Assembly: GCF_000213175.1 (NCBI RefSeq)
Contig: NW_009799179.1
Coordinates: forward strand, 9,521,117-9,585,116
Direction of reading: 5' to 3'
Origin: Neurospora tetrasperma FGSC 2508
Taxonomy: Eukaryota > Ascomycota > Sordariomycetes > Sordariales > Sordariaceae
DNA: 64,000 nt
Positions 45,782-58,282 of this stretch are shown one piece after another (position 1 is the first letter of the stretch; the number at the start of each line of letters is the position of its first letter). The notes below the pieces were generated by a model. That model was not told the origin of the DNA and did not search any database. It saw only the letters and a list, made by a program, of their open reading frames with translations. The translations under genes and the position numbers were made by a program.

Positions 45782-48700
45782 GGTGTTTGTTGTTGTGTGT
45801 GTTGATGAACGAATGGTCGATATATTCAGTTCGAATGGTGATGTCCTATTCAGTTCCTTCTATTCTTCTTCGCCAGTATCGTATACAAATTGCTTTTTTC
45901 CTTCTCCCCTTCTATTTTGTGTCGTCGATGATGCTGTAGATAAGAAATATGCGCTGCGAAATGGTCGAAAGTTGGATGTATTGTGGTGTCGTTCCAAAAC
46001 CCCCTTAACTCATGTATGTATGCCGTCGAAAGATTGCCGTGGCGTGCAGTAGTGGTATCCTCGAAGCCGGTTCTCGGAAAGTTGGATATGATATTTCGAT
46101 GTGTAGGATGTATCGATCAGATGTCGCGGTAGTCAAACAATGAATGGTGTATGTGTGTGGAAGTGGTGATTGGTTGAAAGTGAGCGACTGACAAACAAAG
46201 GCAAAGTTGTTTCTTGCTTGTTTTGTTGGTTTGAACCCCCTTCCTAAGCGACGACGACGACGATGATTGACGTCAAAAAAGGACTGGATGGTCAAGGCCA
46301 AGCAATGGACAAAAGCCGAGGATCAACCTGGAAGGAGAAGTGAAAGAACAAGAAGGATCTCCTCAACGGGAATAGGGCCCCTGTGTGCTCAAAGGAGGGG
46401 AGCGAGTAGGTAGAGCAGAGCAACGCAGGAAGTGAGAGAAGGATGGGCAGCGAAGAATGAGAAGAACTGGGTAATTGTTCGTTTGGTGGATTGGCCCAGG
46501 CGGTCCAGGTGCTCACGGTCCACGTCTCCAAGCCAAGAAATCGGATCGATCCAAGTCTGATGATGATCGACGTGGAATGGGACAAGTAAAAGCTTCTAGG
46601 ATGTTGTCCAGGTCGTCATGGATAGGCAAGAACTCGTACAAAAGTTAAGAACCTGCCTTGCTTCTGTTTGGCAAAAAGAAGAAAGAAAAGCGAAACCTGC
46701 GCTGGGCTGTTTCGGGAAAAGGAAATGCACAGGCCAGCTGGATGTGTTGAAAGTGAAGAGAAAGAATGGAGATGATGGAGAAATGGTGGAAAAGTGAAAG
46801 TGTAAGGGAAGTCGTAGATTCTCCGAACTCTTTCGACAAAACCGGACGATCAGATGGAAGACGAGACGGAACGCGGGAAGCAAAGAAGGGTTCACCCCAG
46901 CGGGTATGTGAAACGACTTTTGACGCTTTTTTCCCCCCAAGTGTTAGTGATACTGATATGTTCCCAGTAGTGTTGAGTACCACCAGCGTCTAGTGAGGGA
47001 GTCGGAGTTTGAATCTTGGTGTAGTGTACTTCAGACGAGACAAGACAAGACAAGACGACATGACAAGAAAGAAGCCGGGAATCCCCCCTCCGAGCCTCCT
47101 TGAGGCGAGTTTGAGTTGCCTCCCACGCACACACACACATACACAGTCCCCTATTTTGAAATCGAATTTCTCGAATCGAATCTCTTGGAACGAATCAAGC
47201 GAGCAAAATGGGACAAATCAACCGAACCGAACGAACGGCTGGCTCTCAGCGACCAAGTCCCCGACTCCGTAATGGTTGGTCAAACCGCCTTGCCCGTTTG
47301 GGCGAATGGCCTGTAATCTTTTTTCTCCTTCAAAAATGCCATTCATTCACTACTTTTTCAGAATGACAGCCAGCCAGCCATAAGCAACAAACGAACGAAC
47401 GGAAACATCAAAAACAAACGGACTGCCCGATCCGTCCAATCCGTCCGTCAATTCAAACGCTCATCCTCATCTTCTGTTCTGTCTGCGGTCTACGGCGGTC
47501 ACTTGACCAGTGCGTACCTTGCATCGAGGCCTCCGACAAGCATAAGTAGCATCGCCTCCGTTCTAGCCAGCCCGCCAGCCAGCCAGGGAACAGCCCTTCT
47601 CGGAAGACTTTCCAAATTCTCAACAGCTTTCGTATATAAAGCTATCGGTCGGTCCGTTTTCTCTTTCAGATTCTTCCATAGATAGAAATAAAAAAAAATA
47701 CGAGACTTTCCTTTCGGAGCTTCTACAAGGTGTTCTGTTCCATTCCGCAATCGAATTCAGGAAGGTTGCCCGCGTGGCTCAGCCCGAACGAAACTGGTCG
47801 GTCGGTCGCCCGCCTGCCCGGTTGGTTGCTCGGTCCCGGTCGAATCATATTTGCCCGTTTGACTGGCAACAGGGCCGTGGCAAGTCCCTCGTGGGTCCGT
47901 CGTTGATCAAAAAGAAAGAATGGAAAGTTGCTCCCAAGATTTTTTTTTCCCCCTGACATAGAAGGAAGCCCAAGCCCAAGCAAGCAAGCATCTGAAACGT
48001 TACTGTGGGATGTGGTGGGAGGCGTCCCCCAGCGGGCACTCCAGCAGTGCCCGACACCCACCCGCCCACCACTGGACGGTCGACAGTGGACCAGGGGTTT
48101 TGATGCTGTCTCGTGCAAGTGGGCGGCTTTGTCATTCCCAAAGTCTGATTGGTTGAATGAGAGAGAACAATGGTCCAGCTGGTGTAGGTACCTGAAGCCC
48201 CGCCTTGTTGTTCACTGAGAGCCGTTCACCGAAGAGAACCTGGAAGAGGGGACAGGGGAGGCCTGACTTTGACGGAGTTGAATGGAAACGAGGGAAGCAA
48301 GGGAGTTCTTGGTAGTCTAGACCCCTGACGATCTTTTTGGGTACCTTTTTTCTTTTCAGTCCAACTCTTCTTTGCGCGGATGGGTGAAGATATACACGAG
48401 ATAGAAATGCCGTGAATCCGATGGTGGCAATGTGCTTGCTTCCTGCATAGAAGAGGTAGAGGTTCTGTGAGAAACCCCTCCTTCGTCTCCCCTTCGTCAT
48501 CTCCATGATATCAGAGCCGGGCAGGTATGTAAATGAAGGAGGTAGTGGAAATCTGCGTTAACGAGAGCGAGCCACCAGACAACAACCGCCGACCAGCCTT
48601 CATGGGTGCCATTCATTCAGAGAGACAGGCCTGAAAATGCATCAAGTAGTGTACATACAAGTACACGTGTACATCTACCACAATGAGCCGCGCTTGACAT

Positions 48701-49646
48701 CTGCGACCTGCCGGATCCCGAAACCTTAAGTACCGGACCAGCTCGCCCTTGCATCCGGTCATCTGGGCTTCCTTGACCTTGGGAAACGGCTCGTGATTTT
48801 ATATAATCTCGCCCCCATTTCACCATTATCTGTCTCCAGGCAATCCGTCTTCACTTCATTCCTCTCAGCTGTTTTTTTCTTTGCCGTCTTGAATCGCCTC
48901 TCTTTTCAAAGCTTGCTTGTCGCTTTAACTTGCTCTGTTGATCATGTTTTACAACTGTGAAAATCTCAACATCATTTCTGGTACATGATAACCCCTCCGG
49001 GAAGGCCCTAATTCCATAACCACAGCTATCCCTGCATCACTATGCGCGCCCCCTGTTTCCTTGTGGTGCCCCTGTCGCGGGTTACACGTCAGGTTCGGAG
49101 ATCGCCTCCGGACTCGAAGCACGAAATGCGTCAGGTTGATGCAAGTCACCACCTATGATTCATGGCCGATGGCCAATGGTGATTCATGGTCATTCATGGT
49201 CAAGGTCAAACAAGGAACGATAAGAAGAAAAAGAGCTTGTCTATCCAAGATATCCAAAAAGGAAGGTTACGTTCGCGCTCTAAGCCCCCTTCGTAAACTC
49301 GTAACTGGGAAAGTTCAAAAGCAGACAACTCCCGTGTTCATTCATGATAAATCGTGGGCTTGATGTGTTTCAAAAATAGAGAAGGAAGAACCATCCACCA
49401 GATGAAGGGACCATAAGACGTCAAGCTCCTTTCGTGACCACCAACCAGAACGATTCGTAAGCACCAAAAAAAAAAAAAAAAAAAATTCCAAAAGAAACCT
49501 GCACCAAGTCTTGCTGTCAAACGCCTCGCCACGCAGAACCCTCAAGAACGCATGTGTGCAGGCAAGGGTATCAAACCATCCGACCATGAAACCTCTATCA
49601 ACACCAAAAATAGAACCAGAAAAGAAAAACAAGAACTCGTATTGCC
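45782..49646. other. 3.9-kb gene-free region
   Basis: This holds the upstream region of the FLC/TRP gene and, at its right end, the 3' region of the zinc-finger gene. It contains an A20 run (49466-49485), GACAA repeats (47038-47060) and CA tracts near 47125. Open frames are short, overlap on both strands and show no domain. A noncoding transcript is possible but unsupported. Confidence 0.5.
49466..49485. repeat. Poly-A run (20 nt)
   Basis: An uninterrupted A20 run about 180 bp beyond the zinc-finger gene's stop codon. There is no associated element body. Confidence 0.9.
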
Positions 49647-52600
49647 TCAGTAGAACCCATTCTGTCCCGGCATAGGCGACGTCCCAAACGGACTCACGCT
49701 CCCATGCGGACCTGTCATCGGCATGAACTGCGCGACCATATGTCCATGTGAGTGTTGTCTACCGTGGTGGCCATTCTGCGAATGCGATAGACTGTTGCCC
49801 TGGCTTGGATTGGAAGTAAGGCTCGTATTAGTCAACATCCCGCCGCCACTATCCAAGTTTGCGTACCCCATGGAGGCAGAATCCTGAAGTCCCAAGGCGT
49901 TCATATTCATGTTGAGATCTATCCCAGGGAAAGACTCGGTTCCCATGCCGTCTGGCGACACCCCCACGAATTGGTTAGGCACCGGGCCCATCAACGGTGT
50001 GCCCATCAGGGGAGTAGTCAGCTGTGAGGAGACACCCATCTGCGAAGCCGACATGGGAGAGGTCAGGTATCCGGCTGTAGTGGTCATCGGCATGGTGGTG
50101 TACGCTGCCTGAGAGGCTATCAGGTTGGCGTAGCCTTGGCTCATGGGTTGTTGGGCCATGGGCATGTTCATTGATCCCGAGGTCATCATGCCTTGTGATA
50201 GGTCACCGAAAGGCACGGCATGATAGCCAGGCGAAGGAAAGGACTGGAACCCATTAAAGCCTGTGTGTTGCTGCGGGGTGTTGGAATAGGACATTGGCAT
50301 TTGGCGCATTGGCATATGGCTCAAGCCAGCTATTGCCGGATCGAACCGCTGCTGCATGTGAGGCTGTCCGCTGTGCCTCCTATCGCTCTTTTCGGGTATA
50401 GGAGGCGGGAAATGCCTCGGCGGAGGTTCCTGCACCGGGCTGATGATCGTGTCAGGATCAACCTCCGTCCGCTCCACGAGCTTGATGATGGGCAAGCTGA
50501 TTTGCTCCATGTGCTTCGCCAGGTGGACTGTCAACTTCTTCCATGTCGTGAGCTTTTCCCCGCAAAACCGACACGGCTCCTGCTCCGGTTTTGTCTTTGT
50601 GACTCTGTGGCATTTCTCCACCATCTGCCAGGTTGGGTGGCACGCGCCGCCAGCCTTTCTGATATCGCCCTTTGTCTTGTACTTGGGCTCCTGGAACTTG
50701 TGCTCGCGCACGAGATGCTGGAGGAAGTTATCCCGCCGGAAGCAATCGTGCGTGCAATCGTCGACGCCGCACTTCCACCACTCGAGATGACGATGGCCTT
50801 CGTTTTCATGGCGGACCCAATCAGCTTTTCGCTTGAATGTTTTGTTGCCGTCTCTGCAGTTTTCCCACGTGCAGGCAAAAGGCGAGACGTCTTCGTGCAC
50901 GTGCTTGGTCCAGTCCGAAGGTTTTTCGAATTTCTTTGCTTGGAAGCACAACTGGCACTCCAGCTCAGCGGGTAAGTCCCTGGTGATCGGTGGGGGAATG
51001 TTGGCAGGGAACTGGTTGGGGTTGATCATTTTGTCACCCAGCGGCACGTCTTCTTCAGACCGCACAGAGAGCCCTCGGCCGCCAGGATTGGCCCTCATCA
51101 ACTTCGCCTTGCCGCCTGATTTAATACACATAGATCCAGATGGGCAACTCTTGTTCATCAGGTGCTGTTCGTGCTCTTTCTTGTGGTTCAACAGGGCCTT
51201 ATAACGAACCATCTGCTGGTAGGCAATGCGGTCCACCAGGTAACGGCTTTTTTCGGGGAGCTTGGGATGGAGCTCCAGGAAGTGCTGCTTGAAGCCATCC
51301 TGTGTTGGCTTAACATGGACAATTGATGCGCTTGAATCGGCGTTGGAGTCTCCTGCCCCGTCCTCGTCATCTTCCTCATCAGAATCATCATCGATCTCTA
51401 TGACTTCAGCAGAAGGCTTGGGTTCCGCAGAAGGTCTTGGAAGAGGGGCTGGAGGACCGCCATGATTCTTCAACATTGCTGCGAGAGTAGGAGCGTCCGA
51501 TCTGCTCCGAAGACGGGTCAAATTAACACCCAGATTCCGTGCTGGACTTTTGGCGTTAGGAGAAGTAATGGGAGTAGTGCTGATGGAGCTATTCCTAGCG
51601 TGCACGGCCCCAATAGATGCCAGATTACTCATGGCGACCAAGGCAGTGTTGATGCTGGGAACCGATTGCTTCTTGCCCAAGCTTCCTGTCCGATTTGGGG
51701 GGGCCAAGTTCAAATTTCCTTGGCCTTCCTTTCGGTCTACCGATGAGCGTGTTGAGTTGGAAGCAACCTCTTCATTTTCGGCCCGAGTTCGTTTGGCGTT
51801 ACTGGGTCTTCTGACTAGACCTCGGAGCTCTTGGAAGATTGCACTAGGTCGGCGAATGGAATCACCTCTGCTCAAGGACAGCTTTTTCAGGATGTTCCCA
51901 GCGCTTTCGACCTCGGCGTCTATGGTGCCAATACTGCGACGCCTGGTTCCCCAGGTTGCTGCTCTTGAAATAATGGAGCCATTGTCTTTGCACATTTGCT
52001 CAAACTTTTTCATGGCATCATGAGAAGTCTCTGGCTGATGTCTTTCAGAGGTGATGGGCAATAACAAGGGTGCATCGGCCCAATTGCGGTTCCCATAGAT
52101 GATGGCTCGATCTTTTGCTGTCATCTCGCCGCCTTTCTCTGTGAAGTATGTCTGCCCTGATATTTTCTGGTTTTCGGAGGGTTCCGCTCCAATCTCCCGC
52201 GGATCGATACTTTCATCATCGTGGTCAAGAGGTCGTATGAAGGGTTGATTCACATCCACAAAGCCCGATCTTGTGCGGCTGACGGCCTTCAACCTGGCCA
52301 TCCAGGCATCGACCTCCTCATTCCGTTCTTGAACTTGTTTCTCGGCTGCCAGTTCATTCACGCTGCGCACCTCGGCGGAAGACCGGTTACCAGGAGCTAC
52401 TCCACTTCGGCCGCTGGCTTGATCTGGGGCCCAGCGTACAGACTCATCGCGTGCGAGTGTCGACGATGGAGACATATTGTCGTCAGGGGTCTGATGGACG
52501 AAATCATTTTCGTTGATGCCAGGATGTGGAGCATGGTGTTGAGCGCCGTTGATGGTGTACGAGTTGATGGTGTCGTAATCTGAGACTGTTACCCTTGGAC

Positions 52601-53231
52601 TTTGCTCTGACATGACGTTGATCGAGGGTACAGAGCCGTCGTCACCCAGCTCCGCGCTATTGGTAACTTCCGATGTCAACTCGTACCCAGGTTGGCTACT
52701 GTCCTGCGAGTCGGATAGCGATGGCTGTTTTGGCCTATGGGTGACCTCTTGGGTAATGACGGAAATAACTGGACGTTTCGGAAAGGTAGCTTGGTTGGAG
52801 CCGGCTTCGGGGTTTGGGGAGGTCTGTAATGAAGGTGTCTTTTCTGGACTTATGGGGAGATGACTGGCATTTAAAAAGGCGTTTTGTGTCTTCTGGACTG
52901 GTTCGGAAGAAATGTCGTCCGCAAAGGGGTTACTGTTGGCTATCTGGAGGAAGTCGTCATCAAGGAAGGAGGGTGAGCCGTCCGTGAGGGAAGAAAAGTT
53001 GATACCATAGAACTGGTCGTCGTGGTCGCCAAAAAACATCTGCTGATGGTGGTTACCGAAAGCTGCCAGAGACTCTTCTGGTGTCTGTGTGTTGTTTAGG
53101 GCAGGTGACGCCGAGTTTCTGAGGGTATTTGGTGCGAGATGGCTACTTTGTGATAGTTGGTTGCGCTCCGGCGTGTTAGAGTCGTTATCAGCCAGAGAAG
53201 ACGGCGTGTAACAGGTATGACCCAAAGACAT
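49647..53231 (-). CDS. Large C2H2 zinc-finger protein, probable transcription factor
   Basis: A single exon encodes 1194 aa. The zinc-finger region spans about residues 756-906 and holds several C2H2-type units: ECQLCFQAKKF...H..H, ACTWENCRDGNKTF...WVRHENEGH, WKCGVDDCTHDCF...HLVREH and EPCRFCGEKLTTWKKLTVHLAKH. The first two are of the paired fungal type with a CxxxxC and long-loop spacing. The N-terminal 750 residues are Ser/Asn/Pro-rich and disordered, with an acidic run (DDDSDEEDDEDGAGD) near 615. The C-terminal 280 residues are Met/Gln/Ser/Gly-rich, like activation domains. A nuclear DNA-binding role is likely, but the target and regulon cannot be read from sequence. I do not recognise a named orthologue. 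The long gene-free 5' flank is typical of regulatory genes. Confidence 0.85.
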   Translation of the reverse strand: MSLGHTCYTPSSLADNDSNTPERNQLSQSSHLAPNTLRNSASPALNNTQTPEESLAAFGNHHQQMFFGDHDDQFYGINFSSLTDGSPSFLDDDFLQIANSNPFADDISSEPVQKTQNAFLNASHLPISPEKTPSLQTSPNPEAGSNQATFPKRPVISVITQEVTHRPKQPSLSDSQDSSQPGYELTSEVTNSAELGDDGSVPSINVMSEQSPRVTVSDYDTINSYTINGAQHHAPHPGINENDFVHQTPDDNMSPSSTLARDESVRWAPDQASGRSGVAPGNRSSAEVRSVNELAAEKQVQERNEEVDAWMARLKAVSRTRSGFVDVNQPFIRPLDHDDESIDPREIGAEPSENQKISGQTYFTEKGGEMTAKDRAIIYGNRNWADAPLLLPITSERHQPETSHDAMKKFEQMCKDNGSIISRAATWGTRRRSIGTIDAEVESAGNILKKLSLSRGDSIRRPSAIFQELRGLVRRPSNAKRTRAENEEVASNSTRSSVDRKEGQGNLNLAPPNRTGSLGKKQSVPSINTALVAMSNLASIGAVHARNSSISTTPITSPNAKSPARNLGVNLTRLRSRSDAPTLAAMLKNHGGPPAPLPRPSAEPKPSAEVIEIDDDSDEEDDEDGAGDSNADSSASIVHVKPTQDGFKQHFLELHPKLPEKSRYLVDRIAYQQMVRYKALLNHKKEHEQHLMNKSCPSGSMCIKSGGKAKLMRANPGGRGLSVRSEEDVPLGDKMINPNQFPANIPPPITRDLPAELECQLCFQAKKFEKPSDWTKHVHEDVSPFACTWENCRDGNKTFKRKADWVRHENEGHRHLEWWKCGVDDCTHDCFRRDNFLQHLVREHKFQEPKYKTKGDIRKAGGACHPTWQMVEKCHRVTKTKPEQEPCRFCGEKLTTWKKLTVHLAKHMEQISLPIIKLVERTEVDPDTIISPVQEPPPRHFPPPIPEKSDRRHSGQPHMQQRFDPAIAGLSHMPMRQMPMSYSNTPQQHTGFNGFQSFPSPGYHAVPFGDLSQGMMTSGSMNMPMAQQPMSQGYANLIASQAAYTTMPMTTTAGYLTSPMSASQMGVSSQLTTPLMGTPLMGPVPNQFVGVSPDGMGTESFPGIDLNMNMNALGLQDSASMGYANLDSGGGMLTNTSLTSNPSQGNSLSHSQNGHHGRQHSHGHMVAQFMPMTGPHGSVSPFGTSPMPGQNGFY

Positions 53232-56200
53232 GTTGAAGGAGGGGAGGGGTGGGGGCCCTTAAGAATGTGGCTCCCTATGTGTGAGGTGCGTAAATATCAA
53301 GAAGTGATGTTATGATGCTGAAAGTGTTGGCCGAATGGGCAGTGCGCGGTCAGGTCCCGATCTTCCTGGTAGGCGATTAGGCGGCAATCATGGTTTATCT
53401 GCGTAGGCAAACCTCAGAGGATGATGATGAGGAGGAGGAGGAGATTGCGGCTGCGGCTGCGGTTGTGTCGCGGTTGCGCGGGGTTCTGAAGAGAGAGTGA
53501 GGGTGTTATTGTCTTGGCTGGATTATCGTCGCCGTGTTATAGATGCTTCTCCACTTTGAATGAGACAGACGATCAAATGTTTGCGATGGCTTCCCTTTCC
53601 CACGCGTGATAGAAGCTGGATATGGGGCGATTCCAAGGAGAAAGTGTAGAGAACTGTTGGAAAGGACGGGAAGAAGGGGAAAAGATGGTGTTGTCTTGCG
53701 TACCCGACAGGAACCAAATCTTGAGCAACACCGGCCTGGACCCCTGTCTCTCCTTCGTGCAGCGTGGATGTGGATGGGGGCAAGGCGCATAGACAGCTGC
53801 GCTTTCGAGCCTGGTCTGTGGCCGTGAGCGCTTAGAGGCTTGAATTTGGGTGATGTGAGCAGGGGTTCGCGATAGTGTGTGGTAGCGCAGCTCGGTGGTC
53901 TAGCCGTGTATCCGCAACCTCAGTGAGCTCAAAGTTTTTACACAGTGAACTCTGTCGAACTGTGGAATCTTTTAGTTATCATTATATGGGTTTGCCTTGG
54001 TTTGACAGTTGCCGATAGTCTCTATGTCTAGGTCGGGTTTCATCAGTCAAGTGAATTGATGATATTCGCGGAGAGGTAGCCGGGCCATGATTGGAGTCCT
54101 GATTCTAGGTAGCCGTGGTTGCCTGGGGTCGATAGTGACGGTGTCAACCCGTTGGGGAAGGATATGATGCATAAGCCAATAAACCAGTATCCCGGGTATG
54201 AAGTCATGTTCTCGATATTCCTCAACCGGCATGCGGAGTTGCTTGACTCTGTGATCATCTCATGGTCTCCCAGCCACATGGGAGCAGTGCTCGTTCTGCC
54301 TCATCGTGGCTTCATGTCATCTCGAACCAGAGCCCGGTGGTGGGTGTTGAGTGTGTTGTTCTTGTGTATCCTTAAGCCCCTGTCAAATATTGCCTGATTT
54401 GGCCTGGAGATGCAGCCAGCTTGATGCAGTTGGTTCGACGGTTTCACCTGGTCGAGATCACCCTCGATATGCTCTGCTTGCAGCCATGGACGTACATAGT
54501 AGTGGTCCAAACGGTCCAAGGCTCAATGGTGATAACCATCGTGGCCAAAGGAAGGCATACCGGTCGGTGAGAAAACGAACCTTGATCAAGTCCATTCCGT
54601 CAAGATCCGAGACAGTGGTAGACGTCCCAAAGTCGGCACGGTTTCACCAGTATCGCAACATCCATGGTGCGTTCCACTTGATGTGATGGTCGAAGTCTGT
54701 GAGTGGATCGTGGAATGAGGCGAAGCAACATTGTTCGAGAAGGGCAGACTCGGGCAGAGCAGCAGGCTGAACAGAGTTAATCGACTAGAGCGGTCGCTTG
54801 GGTTGTATTGCAGCAATTCAAGGCGACCAAATGAGGTTTATCTCCGATCTGTGTCCAGTCACAGAAGAAGGAGGTCACGAGAATTTGGTGGTTGCAAAGA
54901 AAAAGTGAAGTGAAGAACATTCCCACACTCCCGGTTAGGTTGGTAGGGAGAATTCCCCAGATACCCCACTTTCTTGACCAAGGGAAGCGAACCTTAACGG
55001 CTGCTGACCCCACCTTTAACAAGGCATCTTGCACTGCCCCGCGCGAACCATTTTGCAAACCACCAAACTCGACATCATCGTCGCCGGGCACTTGACAGAC
55101 ATTTCACCGTCATCCCACACACTTTCATGATACTCATCCAGGAACTCGGATTGTGCCTTGCGACTTTACATCATCCTTCCCGTCATCACAATGATACATA
55201 TATGCAGCCCATCAGCACGGAAAGAAGCATGGAAGTCGAAGCCCTGACAGACCTCTTCAACATCCAGTCACTTCCCTTCATTCAGTTTCACACTGCTGAT
55301 ATTGAACCCTCCCGATTCGCTTGACTTGTCACTTTGATACGCACTGCCAAAAAGTCCCGACAAACCGTTGAACCCAATCCATGGCCGACCATTCGTGAAC
55401 CCATCAGACGATGCCGTTTTCATAAGCCACTGACTGCATCAACAACGGCCATTATGTACAAATATTCTATTGAGTTATGATCCCGGGATTCGAGAATTCA
55501 AGATTCCTTCTGGTGGTTGGGGACGGCTTGCACTGCCACGCCACGCCGTCTTCCACTTCCGCTCTGCCACCCCCGTTTACGGGGCCTTTCCCACGATGCA
55601 TCTCTCCTCCGGGATCACGTATCCGAACTGGTTCAGCACTTGCTATGAATCCTTGATCCCTTTCACCACCATCGTTCACGGTCTCAATGATTCACTGTCA
55701 GACATCATGTTGTTCCTACGAACGTTCGGCTGCCGACTCAACATACCCTCACGAGCTGGTCTGTTACACTAACAAAAGGGGCAGGCTATCATGACCTTCC
55801 AGCACAAACAGTTTGACACAGCGGAACTACTTCCGTATCCCCGAACAGACAATGACTAGGCACTGTCATGGACCATGGTCGTGAGTAAAGTTTACCCATA
55901 CCGCTGGAGTAACTCTGTTGTCGGTCCCCGGTAAACCAGTTTATTAAGATCATTCCAACGATCATCAGCCTCGACACCCAACTCACTAGCAGATCTTTCA
56001 AACCACCAAGGTTCAGAATCCGTCTTCACCCCATGTCATTCTCAACTACCCGATTACGGTGACATTCACGATGCTCCTTCCGTCCCCTAGGTCTGGCCCT
56101 ACCTTGAACCGTCGGTACATACTCCATGATACAAGCTTAGCATCGCACAAGCTCCCTTGCCCCAAGCCTAGACTCCCACTGCCCTGCCCAAGGTCACACC

Positions 56201-57517
56201 ATCTCACCATTCTAATAACACCAGAGAAGTTTCGCCGAACGCTTGAGCCCCTTCGCCGTAAGCTAAGTCTTGTGTGCCTTTTCTGCGTTTCTCCGAACGC
56301 CGATGATATGCATAAGATCTAAGCCAAAGGGCAGTGTAGATCATGAACCGGGCATAGTTCTAGATTCGCACTTTGGGGTTACATACATGAATTCTAGACT
56401 TCAGCCAAACAATGAATGGCATGGCCTCTTAGGAAAGTTCCGTTGCTGTTTGGGGATCTGAAGGATCATCAAGCCTACTAGAAGAGAGAGAGAACCTGTA
56501 CCCCTGAGATCGGGGCAAAGCCGCATGCATCCCTATGGCCTTGCGACTTTGGTCTTCGAATCATGGACCAGATCGGACCTCAACGTCTAAAAAAGAGTGC
56601 TGTTCCTAGGAGAAATAGTACTGTAGTAAACTGCACTTTTGGCTGACCGGCCACACACTGAGCGTTACATAACGATCTCCATAGTCCCGGTCATCTCGTA
56701 ACTGATCAAGTGAGTCGCCTGACCATGCGGTAGCTCCCCCAAAGAGGAGGACAGACACTCCACTATAACTTGACGTCTGCCAGAACATCGAAACAACAAC
56801 ACACAAAAGCATAGTGTTCAGGAACTTACAAAGTCTTCCTCGACATCTCTATTGACTTCTCGTCATTTCAGCTCATGGATTACACTAGACATTACAGTGT
56901 CCAATCTCAGGAACAGTTCTAGACGACCAGTTGAAACAAACACTTGATGACCTCCATACACCATTATCTTGCCAAACGTAGCATTGGAATAACATTTCAG
57001 AAATATCCAGCTACAACAGATTACCATGACCTCAAGGTCTTGATTACCTACAAAGAGACCAAAAAAGACGGAGCTTTCCTTCATCGCCTTCTCTTCACTG
57101 TCATCCAGACCATTGTGAGGGTTAGGGTGATTACTCACTCAGGGTTAGGGCCAAAATCAGACGTCATCCTCGGCTCTTCCCGAACCACCTTCGTTGCTTC
57201 GTTGCTTCGTTCGGAGCTCAGCTTTCGTAAGTTGCAGTGTGACAAAGTGGCCCGAGCTCCCAATCAGCAATTAGCGAATCTGTTAAGCAGTCGGGTGTCT
57301 GTCGGAGCTTGCCTGCCGATCGCAACCGACCGGAGTCCCCCAAGATCCCGTTGCGCGCGCGGACTGGTCGCGGACATTGCGCGCTAGTGGTACAGCTAAG
57401 TACTTACCTTAGTAGCTGCTGCTCGGTAAGTTTCCGACGGAACTTGTCGATGATCTTTTTGAACGAGCAACAACAACTACAACAACAACGGAAAATCAGA
57501 CGATAATACTATTCACA
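53232..57517. other. 4.3-kb gene-free region between divergent genes
   Basis: The upstream regions of the zinc-finger gene (minus) and the TMEM14 gene (plus) lie here. Contents seen: GAG/GCTGCG triplet runs near 53430-53465, a TTAGGG-like pair at 57117-57150, and otherwise unique-looking sequence. Base composition is not AT-skewed enough to suggest RIP-mutated repeats. The longest open frames (about 80-150 codons) are without domains or good codon bias. Confidence 0.5.
57117..57150. repeat. Interstitial telomere-like GGGTTAGGG pair
   Basis: Two GGGTTAGGG words about 15 bp apart in the same orientation, roughly 370 bp upstream of the TMEM14 start codon. They match the TTAGGG telomere unit of filamentous ascomycetes. 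They may be telobox-type protein binding sites or chance; two units are too few for a telomere scar. Confidence 0.5.
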
Positions 57518-58282
57518 ATGGTGAGTTTCCGTTCGGATGATATCAACTCAAGAGACGGGAGGGAAGCTACGGTCCAGCTTGCGTTCAATTGACTAGAACT
57601 ACCTGTACCTATCTACCCTACCTAGCGATTGGCATGGCAATGGCAAGCTGGAGAGAGGCCGAGGCATACAACGGGAATGCTTGGATGCTTGGAGCTGTTC
57701 GTGTCATGCTGACAATTGCAATCGCATCAAACTCAAACAGGGCCTCGAACTCCCCGCTTACGTCCTCTCTGCTCTCACTGTCACCGGCGGTATCGCCGGC
57801 TATGCCCGCACCAAGTCGAAGCCTTCCATTATTGCCGGTTGCGCTGTCGGTCTTCTTTGTATGTGTTTCGTCCCATCATCCCGGATCGCGATACCGACCT
57901 ACATGCTACACTGCCTCTGAGCATATCCGATTTATCTATCTACCTACCTCCCGAAATCAGCCAGCGCCCCAACCGAACAAATTGAACTTCCCGATCTACC
58001 CGTCTTTACTACGCCTCTCTCTACCTTCCTCCTACCATCCGACCTTTAATCTGAAACTGTTGCTAACGGACGGCCTTCGCAAAAACAGACGGCCTCGGCG
58101 GCTACCGCATCCAAAACAACCAACCCTACGGCGTCGAGCTCGGCCTCCTCGCCTCCGTCGTCCTCGGTGGCGCTTCCCTCCCCCGCGCCATCAAGCTCCG
58201 CAAGCCTGTGCCCATGATGCTCAGCGCCATTGCTGCCTTTGGGCTGTATACCTTTGGTGATGCTTTCCGCAAGACTCTCTAA
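57518..58282 (+). CDS. TMEM14-family small membrane protein
   Basis: Exons 57518-57520 (ATG only), 57741-57858 and 58089-58282 give 104 aa. The protein has the TMEM14 layout of four short hydrophobic Gly/Ala-rich helices: LELPAYVLSALTVTGGIAGY, SIIAGCAVGLLYGLGGYRI, VELGLLASVVLGGASLPRA and VPMMLSAIAAFGLYTFG. TMEM14 proteins lie in mitochondrial or other internal membranes; animal TMEM14C moves a haem precursor, but the fungal role is untested. The first intron (220 nt, donor GTGAGT) begins directly after the start codon. The second (230 nt, donor GTATGT) splits the YGLGGY motif. The spliced junctions reproduce the family consensus, which supports the structure. It ends convergent with Cmc2. Confidence 0.9.

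Noticed and set aside
53880-53945. tRNA-like A-box word (TAGCGCAGCTCGG)
   Set aside because: No B box (GGTTCGANNCC) at the right distance and no cloverleaf pairing that I could draw.
53232-57517. RIP-mutated repeat block
   Set aside because: Base composition is near that of other intergenic DNA and lacks the strong TA excess expected after RIP.
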